Assembly: GCF_034670125.1 (NCBI RefSeq)
Contig: NZ_JAXMOC010000007.1
Location: 56,807-120,806, forward strand
Length of the DNA: 64,000 bases
Direction: 5' to 3'
Source: Maricaulis sp034670125
GTDB lineage: Bacteria; Pseudomonadota; Alphaproteobacteria; Caulobacterales; Maricaulaceae
The translations under genes were made by a program, and so were the position numbers. The notes beneath the pieces are model-generated. The model worked only from the letters and a program-made list of their open reading frames with translations. It was not told the DNA's origin and made no database searches. Positions 1-7,670 of this stretch are shown piece by piece; within the stretch, counting starts at the first letter, position 1; each line of letters begins with the position of its first letter.

Positions 1-514
1 GATGATCACGGATGAAGACCGTCACATGTTCACGGTCGCGACGGGTCGTTTCGGACGCTTCGTCGAGCTGGCGCAGGACGGCGGTCTCGACCACTTCGGC
101 GCGCAGCCCCTTGGGCAGATGCCCGGCGCTGGGGCGGGTATACTCGGCTTGGTGTTTGCGGTGTTCGGCGACGCAGCGGGCAATCACGTCGGGATCGCGA
201 AACGGGCTGTCGGAGGTGATGCGGATGATTGTCTTCGCCAGGGTGTGCCCGGCAACCATCAGGAAGCGCGACAACACATCGTTTTCCGAGCCACGGAAGA
301 CACGAATGCCCTCGCGTTCGGCCAGCGCCACAACCGCGTCGTCGTCCGGATTGGTCGTGGTGGCAATCACCAGCTCGTCGACGCCCTCGATCGTGCGCAG
401 CTGACGACACTGATAGCTCAGCAGTGACACGTCATCGTGGAGCGTTTCCAGGATTTTTCCGGGCAATCTGTTCGAGCCTGTGCGGGCCTGGATGACGGCT
501 ACGGTTCGGGTCAT
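1..514 (-). CDS. SpsF-type cytidylyltransferase, 3' end outside window
   Basis: Partial gene, first 171 codons. Residues 8-17 read IQARTGSNRL followed by PGK, the nucleotide-binding signature of the SpsF/COG1861 nucleotidyltransferases, which activate sugars, usually as CMP-sugars. The later text (IATTTNPDDD, RITSDSPFRDPD) also fits this fold. The start is an ATG overlapping the TGA of the upstream ATP-grasp gene (ATGA), so the two are translationally coupled in the flmG-pseG operon. The natural role here would be making the CMP-activated nonulosonic acid used by FlmG (the PseF step), but the signature is not the IPARGGS type of classical NeuA/PseF enzymes, so the exact substrate is inferred. 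Confidence 0.85.
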   Translation of the reverse strand, partial: MTRTVAVIQARTGSNRLPGKILETLHDDVSLLSYQCRQLRTIEGVDELVIATTTNPDDDAVVALAEREGIRVFRGSENDVLSRFLMVAGHTLAKTIIRITSDSPFRDPDVIARCVAEHRKHQAEYTRPSAGHLPKGLRAEVVETAVLRQLDEASETTRRDREHVTVFIRDH

Positions 515-1560
515 CTGCCTGTCTCCGTGCTCGGCGGGATTTCGATGTCTTGCCATGATCGGACCATACGCGTGGGAGTGTAGGGCGGAAAGGTTGACGG
601 GATATGGCCGGACAAATGCTCCCGGCCTGCCAGCATGCGCACCAGCAGGGCCGGGACATTGAGGCCGGCCAGTGTCATCAGATAGCCAAAGCCCCACATG
701 CGCGGATTGATCTCCAGCAGGTAGGCGGGCGCATCCGGCGTGGGGCGCTTCACCTCGACCGCGGCCAGTCCGTGCCAGGGGCCGGAGGCCTGCAGCACCG
801 CCAGTCCAGCCGCCATCAGCTCGGGATCATCGACCGTCTCGCCGGCAATGGCGACACCGCCGGTCGGCGGATTGGTTTGCAGTTTGCGGTGCAGAGTGGA
901 AACAATCAGGTCGCCGCGATTCCACAGCGAGCCGATCGTATAGATGGTCTCGGCGCCGCCGGGGATCAGCTGCTGGACGACACAGGGTCCGTGCTCCGCC
1001 ACCGTCTCGCGCCACATCGACGCCAATTCCTGCGCACTGGCCGGATAGCCGACGCCGCGCGCGCCGCGCGAGGTGCGGGGTTTGACGACACAAGGATAGC
1101 CGCCGGACCAGTCCGCCAGGTCCTCGGCGCAGGTGGGCTGCAATGTTTGCGGATGGGGCAGGCCGACGCGCTTGACGCGCTCCAGCAACAGGCCCTTGTC
1201 GATCCCGAAGGCGATGACGTCCGGATCGGAGACCGGGACCCGCAGGCCGGCCTCGGTCCAGTCGCGAGCGACCGGTGCCAGGGCGGCGACTTCGGCTTCG
1301 GAACCCGGAATGATGATGTCGAGCTTGCGCTCGGTGCAGACCTGCCGGACAGCGATGCGATAGGCCTCGGGGTCGGACGCGGAGGGCAGGACCACGCTTG
1401 TCGTGCCCGGCTCGAACATGCCACCGGCCAGCCGGTTGATATCGGCCGCGACCAATTTGACGTCGGGGTCGGCCAATCGGAGCGAGCGCAGGGTCCCCAG
1501 GCCCGGCGGCGCGCCGACACCGGTGACCAGGATGCCCGAGGTGAGTGTGGCCAGGCTCAT
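511..1560 (-). CDS. ATP-grasp enzyme of the glycosylation operon
   Basis: 349 residues. The N-terminus has a Rossmann-like pre-ATP-grasp segment (VTGVGAPPGLGTLRSL, then VAADINRLAGGMF), followed by an ATP-grasp core with the glycine-rich lid SRGARGVGY and the metal-binding LEINPRMWG near residue 300, resembling CarB/PylC-like ligases. Such enzymes form an acyl-phosphate from ATP and join a carboxylate to an amine or thiol. The ATG at 1560 overlaps the TGA of the sulfotransferase gene, which decides this start over an in-frame codon 12 bases upstream. Position between sulfotransferase and cytidylyltransferase suggests it attaches an amino acid or similar group to the flagellar sugar; that is inference. 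Confidence 0.85.
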   Translation of the reverse strand: MSLATLTSGILVTGVGAPPGLGTLRSLRLADPDVKLVAADINRLAGGMFEPGTTSVVLPSASDPEAYRIAVRQVCTERKLDIIIPGSEAEVAALAPVARDWTEAGLRVPVSDPDVIAFGIDKGLLLERVKRVGLPHPQTLQPTCAEDLADWSGGYPCVVKPRTSRGARGVGYPASAQELASMWRETVAEHGPCVVQQLIPGGAETIYTIGSLWNRGDLIVSTLHRKLQTNPPTGGVAIAGETVDDPELMAAGLAVLQASGPWHGLAAVEVKRPTPDAPAYLLEINPRMWGFGYLMTLAGLNVPALLVRMLAGREHLSGHIPSTFPPYTPTRMVRSWQDIEIPPSTETGR

Positions 1561-2522
1561 GAGGGGCGCCACCGGTCGAGGGACCGACCCAGCAAGTCTT
1601 CCAGCGCGACGATCTCGGGGTCGAAGCGGGCCTGCAAGCGGACCCGGGTCTCATCGGCCATGGGCGGAATGGAGACCGCGTCGTCCTGGATCGGCGGGTA
1701 AACGCCGTCAGCACTGGTCGCGCCGGACACACCGGTCACCGGGGCGACCAATTCGGCATGAAGTGTTTCGAAACTGTCTGCGTCCCGGTCGTCGTGGGCG
1801 CCCTGGAGGGTCGGCATTTTCGAGCGCGGGATGCCGCCGGTATTGAACCGTTGGGCGACCGTGACCGGCGCGTCGGCATTGATGTCCAGGAATTCGAAAA
1901 TCCGCCGAACCGTGCCCGGTCCGTCCTCGTCGAGTTCGTCCTGCAGCAACACCAGCATGTTGGCAAACCGGTCGCGATATTGCCGCAGGCGGTCGGCATA
2001 GCGACCGGTGTCGGCGTACAGCCACTGGAAACCCCAGTTCGCGGCGATGCGGCGCGGTTCGTCGGCGAGTGCTTTCTCGAACGAATAGAATTCGGCATCG
2101 CGCCGGACGTTCTGAAGATAGTGCGACCAGGTGCGATCAACCGGGTTTCTCAGGATGGCGATGATCCGGGTGTCCGGACCGCAATAGGTCATCACGCGCC
2201 GGGCCGCGATCGGCGCATAGGCGTAGTAGTCCGGCGATACATCGCCAATCCGGCTCTGACCGTCATAGCCGGCAAACAGTGCCTGATAATCGCTGACATC
2301 CGGCGCCGTATCGAAGTGGTAGAATTCGGGCCAGTAGACCGATCCATCGCCAACTCCGGAAAAGAAGCGGCCTTCCTTGCGGACTTTCGACAGGAACACG
2401 TCCGGGTGCTGGTTGAGATAGTGATAGAGCGAGGTCGTGCCGGATTTCGGCGCGCCGATGACCAGGAAATTCGGCCAGACCTGACCGGTGTCGGCGTTCT
2501 TTTCGGAGGAAATGCGGGTCAT
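1557..2522 (-). CDS. PAPS-dependent sulfotransferase
   Basis: 321 residues. Residues 22-30 read IGAPKSGTT followed by SLYHYL, the 5'-phosphosulfate-binding loop of sulfotransferases (catalytic-loop Lys26, Ser27, Gly28, Thr29). The 3'-phosphate motif is visible as AILRNPVDRTWSHYL near residue 125. These enzymes move sulfate from PAPS to a hydroxyl or amine, most often of a carbohydrate; the family match is to the heparan-sulfate-type Sulfotransfer_1 group. There is no signal peptide, so it acts in the cytoplasm. It follows pseG by 82 bases and is coupled to the ATP-grasp gene by an ATGA overlap. An AGGAAG ribosome site precedes the start. The acceptor is unknown. Confidence 0.92.
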   Translation of the reverse strand: MTRISSEKNADTGQVWPNFLVIGAPKSGTTSLYHYLNQHPDVFLSKVRKEGRFFSGVGDGSVYWPEFYHFDTAPDVSDYQALFAGYDGQSRIGDVSPDYYAYAPIAARRVMTYCGPDTRIIAILRNPVDRTWSHYLQNVRRDAEFYSFEKALADEPRRIAANWGFQWLYADTGRYADRLRQYRDRFANMLVLLQDELDEDGPGTVRRIFEFLDINADAPVTVAQRFNTGGIPRSKMPTLQGAHDDRDADSFETLHAELVAPVTGVSGATSADGVYPPIQDDAVSIPPMADETRVRLQARFDPEIVALEDLLGRSLDRWRPS

Positions 2523-2604
2523 CGTGAGTGCGGCTTCCTGTGTCGCGGACGAAACGAATCACACGCCCGGCTGGACTTCAATGGACGCGGTTCAGCTTAA
2601 GGAT

Positions 2605-3549
2605 TTACTGCGATTCCCGGCTTGCTCCGGTCGCGAGTGCGCAAAGGTGCGACGCGACCCGGATTGCCCCGTCGCCATCGACCAGGGCCTGGCCCTTCCG
2701 GGCCATGTCCCGGCGCCTGTGGGTATCGGCCACGAGGGCTTGAAGAACGGCCGCGAACTGGTGCTCGAAGCCGGGGTCGACAGGGTTGAGGCTGACGCCC
2801 AGGCCGGCGCTTTCAAACTGCTCCGCCCGATCGAACTGACTGGCGACGATCGGCAGGCACACCGTAGGCAAGCCAGTGGCCGCCGCCTCGTGCAGTGTGG
2901 TCCCTCCTGCCAGGATGCCGATGTCGGTCTGCTGCAAGGCTTCCACCAGGGGGTGAACCGGTCCGGCTTGGGCCGGGCCACGCCATTCCAGCGCCAGATC
3001 GGGAAACTCCGCTGATATTTGCGCCTGTAGCCGGGCCAGCAGCGGGGTGGTTGTGCCACCCAGCGACAGCAGGACACGCTGGGGCCGCTCCGCGACACGA
3101 CGCGGTGGCAGCGCGCGGCAGGATCGCGGCAGGAGGAGGTATTTCGGACCGCTCAGCGCGGGAGCACCGGATGGTGACAGGCCAGGCAGGAAGCCCTGCC
3201 GCACATGCAGGTCCGGGACGGCGCCATGGAGGAAGTTTCCAACCAGGGTGATGTGCACGCCGGCACGTCGCAGATCAGACACCCGCTGCGGATTGGTCTC
3301 TTTCCAGTCGGCGACCAGATGGCGGATGCCCCGGCTGGCCAGGGCGTCAGCGAGTTCTGTCTCGTCGGTCATCACGACACGCTCGACGGACCCGTCGAGA
3401 TCCGCCGGAACATGGTCCGGTGTGGCCGTCAGCCAGGAGACGGTTGCGCCGCAGTCGATCAGCGCGTTGGCCAGTGCACTGCATCGCATGACATGGCCGA
3501 GCCCGATTGTGGTCGAGCCGTCTGCCCGGATGGCGAAGCTGGCCGTCAC
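2605..3549 (-). CDS. pseG: UDP-2,4-diacetamido-2,4,6-trideoxy-beta-L-altropyranose hydrolase, PseG
   Basis: 314 residues with a GTG start five bases after the flmG stop. The N-terminal RADGSTTIGLGHVMRC is the PseG signature, with the catalytic-type GHxxR. The C-terminal half has the GT-B nucleotide-sugar fold with LLSLGGTTT and ILAGGTTLHEAAATGLP. PseG removes UDP from the activated sugar so that PseI can condense it with phosphoenolpyruvate to pseudaminic acid. Its companions PseB and PseC are at 10.2-12.4 kb; PseH and PseI are not in the window. Length is close to that of known PseG proteins (about 275 residues). In Caulobacter the equivalent is FlmD. Confidence 0.9.
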   Translation of the reverse strand: MTASFAIRADGSTTIGLGHVMRCSALANALIDCGATVSWLTATPDHVPADLDGSVERVVMTDETELADALASRGIRHLVADWKETNPQRVSDLRRAGVHITLVGNFLHGAVPDLHVRQGFLPGLSPSGAPALSGPKYLLLPRSCRALPPRRVAERPQRVLLSLGGTTTPLLARLQAQISAEFPDLALEWRGPAQAGPVHPLVEALQQTDIGILAGGTTLHEAAATGLPTVCLPIVASQFDRAEQFESAGLGVSLNPVDPGFEHQFAAVLQALVADTHRRRDMARKGQALVDGDGAIRVASHLCALATGASRESQ

Positions 3550-3554
3550 CGCGA

Positions 3555-5351
3555 TCAGGCAGGCGAGGCGGCCAGGGCCGCCAGCTCGTCCGCCACGCGT
3601 TTCATGGTACTGTCCCAGTCGCGGAATCCGGATCCGAAGAAGGACCGTGTCTGCGGATACCAGTGCTGGCGATCGGTGCCGAGCAGGGTCCAGGTTGAGG
3701 ACCGCGCATGGATGAACCATACCTTGCCGCCACAGGCTGCGGCCAGGTTCGAGGTCGCGTTCATCGGCCCGAGCACGAGGTCGCAAGCCGAGGCGTAGGC
3801 CGCGACCTTGTCGAGATCCATCTTCAGGTCAATGTCGGTGGGTTGGTGGAGCGTTACCCCGAAGCGATCCCGGGCCAGCGCCAGTTCCTCCTCGACCTTG
3901 CCGTATTGCAGGTTGATGAAGTCGACACCGGGCGTCTTGAGTACGCCCTCCCAAGCGTCGAACGCCGAGAAAAAGCGCGACCGGCGGGCATTCATGTTCA
4001 ACGACTTCCACAAGACGCCAACTTTCAGCCCGCTGCCGAAACTGTCGATCTGATCGCGAAAGCCGGCTTGGACCTGCGGGTCGGGAACCAGAAATCCGGC
4101 GCTGGCCGGAAAATCCTCGATCCGGTTCCTGAAAGCGCGGAGCGGCGTGGCCATCGGCGTCCAGAAATCGGCGCCGTCCTCCAGTTTCGGGACAGCCCGA
4201 ATGTCGCGGCCTTCGACGGTGGCCGACATGTGGTGTCCGACGACAGCCTGGGGGAATGAGCGTTTGACCAGCGGCATTAGTCGGTATTCGCAGGCGATGC
4301 GCAGCTCACCATCAGGCCCGATGGCTTCGATCAGGTCTTTGACAATGTTCATGAAAAGGACTTCGTCGCCAAGCCCTTGCTCGCCGACAAGCACCAGTGT
4401 CTTGCCGCGGATCTGGCCGGGGTCGACGCCATCCCAACGCGGCGGCTTGAGGGTGAAGAGCGTGGCCTGGGCGCGGTTCGGGTCCAGCCGGCTTTCATTG
4501 GCCGCCCAGCCGTCCGCGATATGACCGGCCGCGAGCATGACCATGGATCGGCCATGCCGCATGGTGGCTTCCTCCATGGGGTCAGCCGGGTCTTTCAGGG
4601 CCTCCTCATAGTGCGGGATGGCCAGTTCCGGCTCGCCCAGAAGTTCATGGATATTGGCCATGTTGTTGTGAGCGCGCCCGTAGGTCGGCTTGAGGCGCAG
4701 CGCTTCCTCATAGAATGTCCGGGCCTGGATCGGGTCGCCGCTGTCATTGATGACTGTGCCCATCGAATTCCAGAGCTCGTAATCTTCCTGGTTGGCGTAG
4801 ATCGCGGTGCGCAGGATTTCCGTCGCTTCCTCAAACTTTCCGGCATCGCGCAGGACACCGGCCAGATTGATCGTCGCGTCGACCGCTGTGGGCGCGAGCT
4901 TGTATTGTAGCCGGTAGAACTTCTCGGCCGCATCGAGCATGTTGAGTTTCCAGGCGACCAAGCCGAGCTTCTGGTAGATTTCCGCGTCTTTCGGGTCGAT
5001 CTTCCAGGCGGCCTCGAAAAAATCGAGTGCCCGTGACAGACGTCCCAGATTGTACAGCATCAAGCCGAGCACATGATTGGTGAGCGCCATGTCCGGCGCC
5101 AGCGTGTAGGCCTTGTGGGCCAGGCGGGCAGCGGCGACATTATCGCCCTCCGCTGAAGTCCTCATGGCGCGTTTGGCGAGGGCCGCGACTTTCTGGAAGA
5201 CTCGGCGGCGGTCGGCCGGCACGCGATCCAGATGGGCATCCACCCGGACGGCCTGCTTACCAAGCGGCACCGAGTCGCGGGTTTCGTTCTTTTCGACTTC
5301 TGCCTCGGCGGAGATCTCCGCATCAAGGTCGAGCGTGCTGGCATTTTGCAT
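3555..5351 (-). CDS. flmG: FlmG-like TPR flagellin glycosyltransferase
   Basis: 598 residues. About residues 50-280 are tetratricopeptide repeats (for example LGLMLYNLGRLSRALDFFEA, then units for NSMGTVINDSGDPIQA and HNNMANIHELLGEPELA). The C-terminal 300 residues are a GT-B-like transferase domain with LVGEQGLGDEVLFMN and a late LVLGPMNATSNLAAACG nucleotide-sugar loop. Caulobacter FlmG has this architecture and places pseudaminic acid on flagellins, binding them through its TPRs. It sits next to flbT here. ATG at 5351 is chosen because GAGGCAGGA precedes it; a TTG 33 bases upstream is in frame but less likely. It heads the operon running to the window start. Confidence 0.85.
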   Translation of the reverse strand: MQNASTLDLDAEISAEAEVEKNETRDSVPLGKQAVRVDAHLDRVPADRRRVFQKVAALAKRAMRTSAEGDNVAAARLAHKAYTLAPDMALTNHVLGLMLYNLGRLSRALDFFEAAWKIDPKDAEIYQKLGLVAWKLNMLDAAEKFYRLQYKLAPTAVDATINLAGVLRDAGKFEEATEILRTAIYANQEDYELWNSMGTVINDSGDPIQARTFYEEALRLKPTYGRAHNNMANIHELLGEPELAIPHYEEALKDPADPMEEATMRHGRSMVMLAAGHIADGWAANESRLDPNRAQATLFTLKPPRWDGVDPGQIRGKTLVLVGEQGLGDEVLFMNIVKDLIEAIGPDGELRIACEYRLMPLVKRSFPQAVVGHHMSATVEGRDIRAVPKLEDGADFWTPMATPLRAFRNRIEDFPASAGFLVPDPQVQAGFRDQIDSFGSGLKVGVLWKSLNMNARRSRFFSAFDAWEGVLKTPGVDFINLQYGKVEEELALARDRFGVTLHQPTDIDLKMDLDKVAAYASACDLVLGPMNATSNLAAACGGKVWFIHARSSTWTLLGTDRQHWYPQTRSFFGSGFRDWDSTMKRVADELAALAASPA

Positions 5352-5525
5352 GGTGATCAGTCCTGCCTCGATTCTATCGGGCAAGGCAGGAGATTCGCTT
5401 TAAGAACTTGCTAAGAACCGATGATCCTGCCCGGGCGGTTCGGAAACCATTTCTTCACCCAGTATTGCGAACGTGTGCGCAGCGACCGTCATGGATCGCG
5501 TCAGAACGCCGACCGGAGGGATCCC

Positions 5526-5912
5526 ATGCCGCTCAAAATCTCGCTCAAGCCTGGCGAGAAGTTTGTCCTGAACGGAGCCGTCATCGAGAATGGCGACCGT
5601 CGGGCCAATCTTGTGCTGCAGAACAAGGCGTCGGTCCTGCGCGAGAAGGATATCCTTCACGCCGAGGATGTCGATACGCCGGTCAAGCGCATCTATTTTC
5701 CGATCATGATGATGTATCTGTCCGACAAGGCGGACGACAAGCTGTATGACGAGTTCGTGCTTCGCATGAATGAGTTTATGGGGGTTGTCTCGGACCCGCA
5801 GACCCTCGGTCTGTGCGTGAATGTCAGTCGCGACGTGATGGCAAACGAGCACTACAAGGCGTTGCTGGGTTGCCGCAAACTCATGACCTATGAAGCCGAG
5901 AGGCTGAGCTGA
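5526..5912 (+). CDS. flbT: Flagellin biosynthesis repressor FlbT
   Basis: 128 residues, cytoplasmic. The sequence matches FlbT throughout (MPLKISLKPGEKFVLNGAVI at the start, RIYFPIMMMYL in the middle). FlbT binds the 5' untranslated region of flagellin mRNA and lowers its translation and stability until the basal body and hook are finished. The start follows a clear GGAGGG ribosome site. The upstream in-frame extension is not needed. It overlaps flaF by one base, and both lie directly upstream of the flagellin genes they control. The 174-base gap to divergent flmG must hold both promoters. Confidence 0.95.
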   Translation: MPLKISLKPGEKFVLNGAVIENGDRRANLVLQNKASVLREKDILHAEDVDTPVKRIYFPIMMMYLSDKADDKLYDEFVLRMNEFMGVVSDPQTLGLCVNVSRDVMANEHYKALLGCRKLMTYEAERLS

Positions 5913-6292
5913 TGTCCCTACAAGCCTATCAGACGACTGCCGCGCGAGCGGAAGACCCGCGTGCCACCGAGTACCGGCTGTTTGCCCAGGTGACCCGGTC
6001 CCTCATGAACGCCAAGACGCTGCCCCTCGAAGCGGTCCGCGACCGGGCCTCGGCCATTGACTGGAACCGGCGTGTCTGGAGCAATCTTGCGCTCGATTGT
6101 GCCAGTCAGGACAACAAGCTTCCCGAGGCCTTGCGGGCGGCGATTATTTCGCTGTCGATCTTCGTGTCGAAACACGGCAGTCATGCCATGCGCAATCCCG
6201 AGGCGATCGACGACCTTGTCGACATCAACCGGACGGTGATGCAGGGGTTGATGCCGCAGGCCGGCGCCGGGGCGGAGCAGGCCGCGGGGTAA
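5912..6292 (+). CDS. flaF: Flagellar biosynthesis regulator FlaF
   Basis: 126 residues. Motifs such as YQTTAARAEDPR and VWSNLALDCAS identify FlaF, which in Caulobacter and relatives works together with, and opposite to, FlbT: it binds flagellins as a secretion chaperone and is needed for their translation and export. Its ATG shares a base with the flbT stop codon. A strong intrinsic terminator follows 36 bases downstream, separating this pair from the flagellin genes, which have their own sigma-54 promoters. Confidence 0.95.
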   Translation: MSLQAYQTTAARAEDPRATEYRLFAQVTRSLMNAKTLPLEAVRDRASAIDWNRRVWSNLALDCASQDNKLPEALRAAIISLSIFVSKHGSHAMRNPEAIDDLVDINRTVMQGLMPQAGAGAEQAAG

Positions 6293-6328
6293 CAATTGCC
6301 GACACGGCAATAACAGCAGGCAGAAACA

Positions 6329-6356
6329 GGCACCTTCTCCGGAAGGTGCCTTTTTT
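6329..6356 (+). terminator. Intrinsic terminator after flbT-flaF
   Basis: Perfect 8-base-pair stem GGCACCTT / AAGGTGCC with a six-base loop (CTCCGG), followed at once by six T residues. It ends the flbT-flaF transcript before the first flagellin promoter. Confidence 0.93.
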
Positions 6357-6402
6357 AATATCCTAAAACACTGATTTTAAGCTCTTTTCTGGCGCTTCTC
6401 TG

Positions 6403-6417
6403 CGGCATGCCGCTTGC
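6403..6417 (+). promoter_or_regulatory. Sigma-54 promoter of first flagellin gene
   Basis: CGGCATGCCGCTTGC matches the sigma-54 consensus TGGCAC-N5-TTGC, with GG at 6404-6405, exactly ten bases, then GC at 6416-6417. Transcription would begin near 6428, about 64 bases before the ATG, leaving room for a FlbT-responsive leader. Confidence 0.85.
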
Positions 6418-6429
6418 GAAGTCCTGTGC

Positions 6430-6442
6430 GGGCAAAACGCCC
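6430..6442 (+). promoter_or_regulatory. FlbD ftr-like site in flagellin 1 leader
   Basis: GGGCAAAACGCCC lies just downstream of the sigma-54 promoter. It resembles the GGCAAA-N-GCC motif seen near the other late flagellar promoters in this window and the ftr elements bound by the sigma-54 activator FlbD in Caulobacter. Assignment is by motif similarity and location only. Confidence 0.5.
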
Positions 6443-6491
6443 ACGGCTGAAAAATTCAGCTTCAAATGCATCCAGAATGGAGAGCACAACA

Positions 6492-7319
6492 ATGGCACTT
6501 TCTGTCAACACCAACGCTGGGGCAATGATCGCCCTGCAGAATCTGAACAAGACGAACATGTCGATGAATGAGGTTCAGAATCGCATCAACACCGGACTGG
6601 AAGTAGCCAGTGCGAAGGACAATGGCGGTGTCTATGCCATTGCTCAACGCATGCGCTCTCAGGTCAATGGTTATGGTGTGGTCGGGCAAAGCCTGGACCT
6701 CGCGACCTCTGTCACCGATGTGGCTCTGGCTGCCGGTGAGGCGATTTCGGATATTCTGATTGAAATGAAGGAGAAGGCGCTCGCGGCATCTGACTCATCG
6801 CTTGATGCAGCCTCCCGGACGGCCCTGAACGAAGATTTCAAGGCCCTGCGGGACCAGATAGCCACGATCACTTCCAACGCCGAGTTCAACGGCACCAACC
6901 TGATCAACGGTTCGGTGACTTCGATCACGGCGCTGGCCAATGCTGACGGTACCAACACGATCACCATCTCTGACCAGAACTTTACCCTGGCCGGTGGTAC
7001 GGTGACCGTGGCGGCGGCAGCATCCTTCGCTTCGGCAGGTGACGCGTCCACGCTCGTCACGACAATCGAAACGTCTCTCGACAACCTGAACACCTCTTTG
7101 GCAAAGCTCGGTACGGCATCCAAGTCGCTTGAAGTTCACAAGAATTTCGTTTCGCGTCTGTCGGATGTCCTCGAGACGGGGATCGGCAACCTGGTCGACG
7201 CCGACCTGGCCAAGGAAAGCGCCCGACTCCAGTCGTTGCAAGTCAAGCAGCAGCTGGGTGTCCAGGCTCTCTCCATTGCCAACCAGGCGCCGCAGACCAT
7301 CCTGTCGTTCTTCGGCTAA
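6492..7319 (+). CDS. Flagellin, first copy
   Basis: 275 residues, the usual size for Caulobacter-type flagellins. The conserved N-terminal D0/D1 helix (SVNTNAGAMIALQNLNKTN) and C-terminal D0/D1 helix (LVDADLAKESARLQSLQVK) are intact; the central D2 region is short and rich in Thr, Ser and Asn, which suits FlmG O-glycosylation. There is no cysteine. The start has a GGAGAG ribosome site. It has its own sigma-54 promoter and terminator, so it is monocistronic. The central and C-terminal parts are almost identical to the second flagellin. Confidence 0.96.
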   Translation: MALSVNTNAGAMIALQNLNKTNMSMNEVQNRINTGLEVASAKDNGGVYAIAQRMRSQVNGYGVVGQSLDLATSVTDVALAAGEAISDILIEMKEKALAASDSSLDAASRTALNEDFKALRDQIATITSNAEFNGTNLINGSVTSITALANADGTNTITISDQNFTLAGGTVTVAAAASFASAGDASTLVTTIETSLDNLNTSLAKLGTASKSLEVHKNFVSRLSDVLETGIGNLVDADLAKESARLQSLQVKQQLGVQALSIANQAPQTILSFFG

Positions 7320-7329
7320 GTTCGTCCGG

Positions 7330-7365
7330 CCGGGATCGCCCTTGTGGCGATCCCGGTCTTTTTTT
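7330..7365 (+). terminator. Intrinsic terminator after flagellin 1
   Basis: Eleven-base-pair stem (CCGGGATCGCC / GGCGATCCCGG) with a five-base loop, followed by TCTTTTTTT. A strong Rho-independent terminator. Confidence 0.95.
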
Positions 7366-7477
7366 CAGGTTCGACAGCGCTGGCGGGTACCCATGTCTGA
7401 AATCGGTCATTAACTTGATATTAATCATAAAAACTTGCCGATCGGCAGGATTTGCCTAGCGAATTCTGCCTGTTGGT

Positions 7478-7491
7478 AGGCAAAAATTGCC
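7478..7491 (+). promoter_or_regulatory. FlbD ftr-like site upstream of flagellin 2
   Basis: AGGCAAAAATTGCC, about 95 bases upstream of the sigma-54 promoter. A related inverted motif GGCAGGATTTGCC lies at 7444-7456. Both resemble ftr enhancer elements. Confidence 0.55.
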
Positions 7492-7521
7492 GCCCAAATG
7501 GTTACTGGGCAAAGAATGACT

Positions 7522-7539
7522 CGGCAAAAACAGCCCGGC
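7522..7539 (+). promoter_or_regulatory. Second FlbD ftr-like site upstream of flagellin 2
   Basis: CGGCAAAAACAGCCCGGC, about 45 bases upstream of the -24 element, same motif family as 7478-7491. Two or three such sites in front of one sigma-54 promoter would be a normal arrangement for an enhancer-binding protein. Confidence 0.55.
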
Positions 7540-7582
7540 GAATCACGCGACTCGGAGTTAACCCTTGCGGTCAATGCCCAAT

Positions 7583-7597
7583 TGGCACCGCGCTTGC
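7583..7597 (+). promoter_or_regulatory. Sigma-54 promoter of second flagellin gene
   Basis: TGGCACCGCGCTTGC, a near-perfect match to the sigma-54 consensus, GG at 7584-7585 and GC at 7596-7597 with ten bases between. The start of transcription would be near 7608, about 63 bases before the ATG. Confidence 0.93.
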
Positions 7598-7670
7598 TCT
7601 TTCCTTGGCAGGGTCAGAAGACCCGACGGGCAGAACGTCCGGATGAAACCAGAATGGAAAGGGCCAAGAA

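Larger units (their letters stand above)
7320..7670 (+). other. Intergenic regulatory region before flagellin 2
   Basis: No gene. It holds the flagellin 1 terminator (7330-7365), an AT-rich stretch (7405-7435), several GGCAAA/TTGCC-type inverted motifs between 7444 and 7539, and the sigma-54 promoter at 7583-7597. The layout fits an activator-binding enhancer about 50-140 bases upstream of the promoter. Confidence 0.7.
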
